Assembly (NCBI GenBank): GCA_002862965.1 | Contig: PKCW01000307.1 | Location: forward strand, 1 to 5,496 | DNA: 5,496 nucleotides | Direction of reading: 5' to 3' | From: Pseudomonadota bacterium | GTDB taxonomy: Bacteria > Pseudomonadota > Gammaproteobacteria > UBA5335 | Shown here: one piece after another, positions 3,814 to 5,496 of the stretch | Layout of the letters: every line of letters starts with the position of its first letter | How positions within the stretch are numbered: the first letter of the stretch is position 1 | Position numbers and translations under genes: made by a program | The notes under the pieces: model-generated | What the model was told of the DNA's origin: nothing | The model's database searches: none | The model's input: only the letters and a program-made list of their open reading frames with translations

Positions 3814-5496
3814 TCAGTTCGGGACGTCGCGCCAGAAGGTGCGCTGGGTGAGCTGGCCGAAGTTTGCCGTGAACGGCGTCTCGGGCCCGATCAGGATCAC
3901 GGGGTCGGCGCCGGGCGGGAACAGGATCACGGCGCCGGGCGGAATCCCGCCGCGCCGCAGGCCGCGCTTGCGATCGGCCTTGATGCAGCTCACGCCCGTC
4001 TCGGTGCAGGGCTTGTCCCGGTTCGGGTCATCGGCCGTGCTGTCGAGGTTCTGCACCGCGCGGCCGTCGTAGAGGTCGACGAGGTAGGAGGCGCCGGCCC
4101 CGACCGCGCCGCCGCAGGTCGTGGTGCTCACCGCCGGCGTGAAGGTCGAGAACACGATCTGTTCGTTGAAGATCTCGGCCTGCGCCAATGCCTTCTCGCC
4201 GTCGTCCTCGAGCTGGATGTACCAGCCCTGCTTGGCGGCGAGATCCGCCGCCGCAGCGGTCTGCTCGGCGGCGGTGCCCTGCTGGATCAGGTTGGTGGTC
4301 ATGTCCGAGAGGCTGGACTCGGTGAGCTTGGTGTAGCTGACTGCGCCGCCGCTGTTGAGCGGCGGGCCGAAGGCAGCCGGCTGCTTGATGACATAGAAGC
4401 GATCGTCGACCACGGTATCGAGCGGGTGCTCGCGCCACCCACTGCCGACGGCCAGCGCGAGGTAGGTGACGCCGTCCTTCCGGGCGAGCGCGGCGCTCGG
4501 CGCGTAGTGGAAGCGGCGGTTGGTGGCGGCGGTCGTGCCGCCCACGTCCAGGATCACGCCACCGGTGACCAGATTGGCCCCGCTCTGGCCGTTGGCGACG
4601 TCGAAGCGCCAGAGCTGGCCGCCGAGGTCGCCGACGTAGAGCTGATCGGCGTAGCCGTCGCCGTTCATGTCGAGCGCGTTCACGTCCGAGGCGATGGCGT
4701 AGTGCATGTCGGCGAAGGTCTTGGTGAAGGTCTCCGGGCTGGTGTCGGCGGTGCCGCCCGACCAGATGAAGGCGCCGGTGTCGGCGTCGGCGATGTAGAT
4801 CGCCCGGCCCTGGCCGTCGTTGCTACGGGTCGTCTTGGTGTCATGGTTGGGGTCATAGCCGCCGGCGAAGATCATCACGTTCCGCGCGGTTCCGCCGACG
4901 TTCATGCGGGTGATGACCGGCGCCGACCAGCTCTGACCCAATTCGGCGAAGCTGCCGCTCACGCCGCCCTTGATCATCCACTTGAGCCGCGGCGTGGTGC
5001 GGTCGGTGACGTCGAGGGCGTAGTAGTTCTTGCCGCCGCGGCGCATGCCGAGATAGAGCCAGGCAAAATCGCCCGCGCTCGAGTCCAGGGTTACGTCCCC
5101 GGTGTTCTTGACGCGGGTGACGAGCGGTCCGTCAAGGCCGTAGACGTGGTTGGTGCCGGCCTCGTTGACGTAGAGGTCCTCGATGTTGGGGAGCAGCTCC
5201 TTGGGCATAAAGGCGAAGCGCTCGGTGCCGTCGCTCGGATTGAGGGCGTAGAGAAAGCCGTCGTTGGTCATGGCGTAGATGGTGAGATCAGGACTGGTCT
5301 CGGTGCCGCCATAGGTGATGAGCACCGGCCGGGTGTGCAGCGGATCGGCCATCTGCTTGCGGATCTCATTGGTCACGCCGTCGCGGTCGGCGTCCAGCAG
5401 GTCCACGCCGCGGGCCCACTGGATCAGGTCGGTGGCGGTGATGCTGGTGTCCTGAATGGCCAGCAGCGGGGTCAGGGTGGTGAGGTTGTCCTCGTG
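3814..5496 (-). CDS. pilY1: PilY1-like type IV pilus tip adhesin/assembly factor, C-terminal part
   Basis: The frame runs open through the right edge, so the N-terminus (signal peptide and any von Willebrand A domain) is outside. The visible part has 560 residues; the GTG at 5406 is internal, as preceding codons continue in frame (AIQDTSITATDLIQWARG). This is the PilY1 beta-propeller region: repeated segments such as LTIYAMTNDGFLYALNPSDG, RGGKNYYALDVTD, LKWMIKGG and FAGGYDPNHD, then GDLGGQLWRFDV, and a C-terminus ending QRTFWRDVPN. Two EF-hand-like acidic loops occur. DADRDGVTNE (5365-5394) precedes the propeller. DMNGDGYAD (4645-4671) corresponds to the calcium site that, in P. aeruginosa PilY1, controls pilus extension and retraction. 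Three cysteines (visible residues 461, 497 and 504) lie near the end. PilY1 is secreted, sits at the pilus tip with the minor pilins and promotes attachment and twitching. It is directly upstream of pilE in the same operon. The frame is intact. Confidence 0.93.
   Translation of the reverse strand, partial: HEDNLTTLTPLLAIQDTSITATDLIQWARGVDLLDADRDGVTNEIRKQMADPLHTRPVLITYGGTETSPDLTIYAMTNDGFLYALNPSDGTERFAFMPKELLPNIEDLYVNEAGTNHVYGLDGPLVTRVKNTGDVTLDSSAGDFAWLYLGMRRGGKNYYALDVTDRTTPRLKWMIKGGVSGSFAELGQSWSAPVITRMNVGGTARNVMIFAGGYDPNHDTKTTRSNDGQGRAIYIADADTGAFIWSGGTADTSPETFTKTFADMHYAIASDVNALDMNGDGYADQLYVGDLGGQLWRFDVANGQSGANLVTGGVILDVGGTTAATNRRFHYAPSAALARKDGVTYLALAVGSGWREHPLDTVVDDRFYVIKQPAAFGPPLNSGGAVSYTKLTESSLSDMTTNLIQQGTAAEQTAAAADLAAKQGWYIQLEDDGEKALAQAEIFNEQIVFSTFTPAVSTTTCGGAVGAGASYLVDLYDGRAVQNLDSTADDPNRDKPCTETGVSCIKADRKRGLRRGGIPPGAVILFPPGADPVILIGPETPFTANFGQLTQRTFWRDVPN

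Noticed and set aside
5404..5406. GTG at 5406 as the start of the PilY1-like protein
   Set aside because: The frame continues without a stop to the window edge with PilY1-like sequence, and no ribosome-binding site precedes the GTG.

Overview
This is a high-GC stretch (about two thirds G+C) of a Gram-negative, most likely proteobacterial, chromosome. Type IVa minor-pilin genes converge on ispH, a neighbourhood I recall from Pseudomonas aeruginosa (fimU-pilV-pilW-pilX-pilY1-pilE facing lspA-fkpB-ispH). A beta- or gammaproteobacterium fits best. The species cannot be named from this sequence alone.

Plus strand, left part: a 5'-incomplete gene (3-758) encodes a protein resembling the Sulfotransfer_4 family, with a damaged or rearranged N-terminus and a C-terminal membrane helix. 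After a 259-bp gap with promoter-like sequence comes ispH (1018-1962), a complete and canonical 314-residue HMBPP reductase of the MEP isoprenoid pathway.

Middle (1963-2587): 625 bp between the 3' ends of two convergent genes, with no credible gene. It is packed with palindromic, REP/MITE-like repeats: five copies of the 13-mer CCTCGCGATGACG, two near-identical ~128-bp elements 232 bp apart, and imperfect inverted ends. One copy carries a compensatory base-pair change that keeps its hairpin. Long ORFs reading through this block are artefacts of the repeats.

Minus strand, right part: a tight operon running right to left. It holds the C-terminal 560 residues of a PilY1-like pilus-tip adhesin (3814-5496, continuing beyond the window), a PilE-like minor pilin (3334-3801, 12 bp downstream of pilY1) and a FimT/GspH-like minor pilin (2588-3190). 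A 36-bp direct repeat lies in the 143-bp gap before the last gene. PilY1 and minor pilins prime pilus assembly at the inner membrane and sit at the pilus tip. The FimT-like protein keeps the C-terminal GRxR motif tied to DNA binding in natural transformation.

No wholly new system is evident. The most unusual material is the ordered palindrome array at the convergent junction, the pilE-distal fimT with its Asp/Cys-rich loop and repeated leader region, and the disrupted sulfotransferase-like gene at the left edge.
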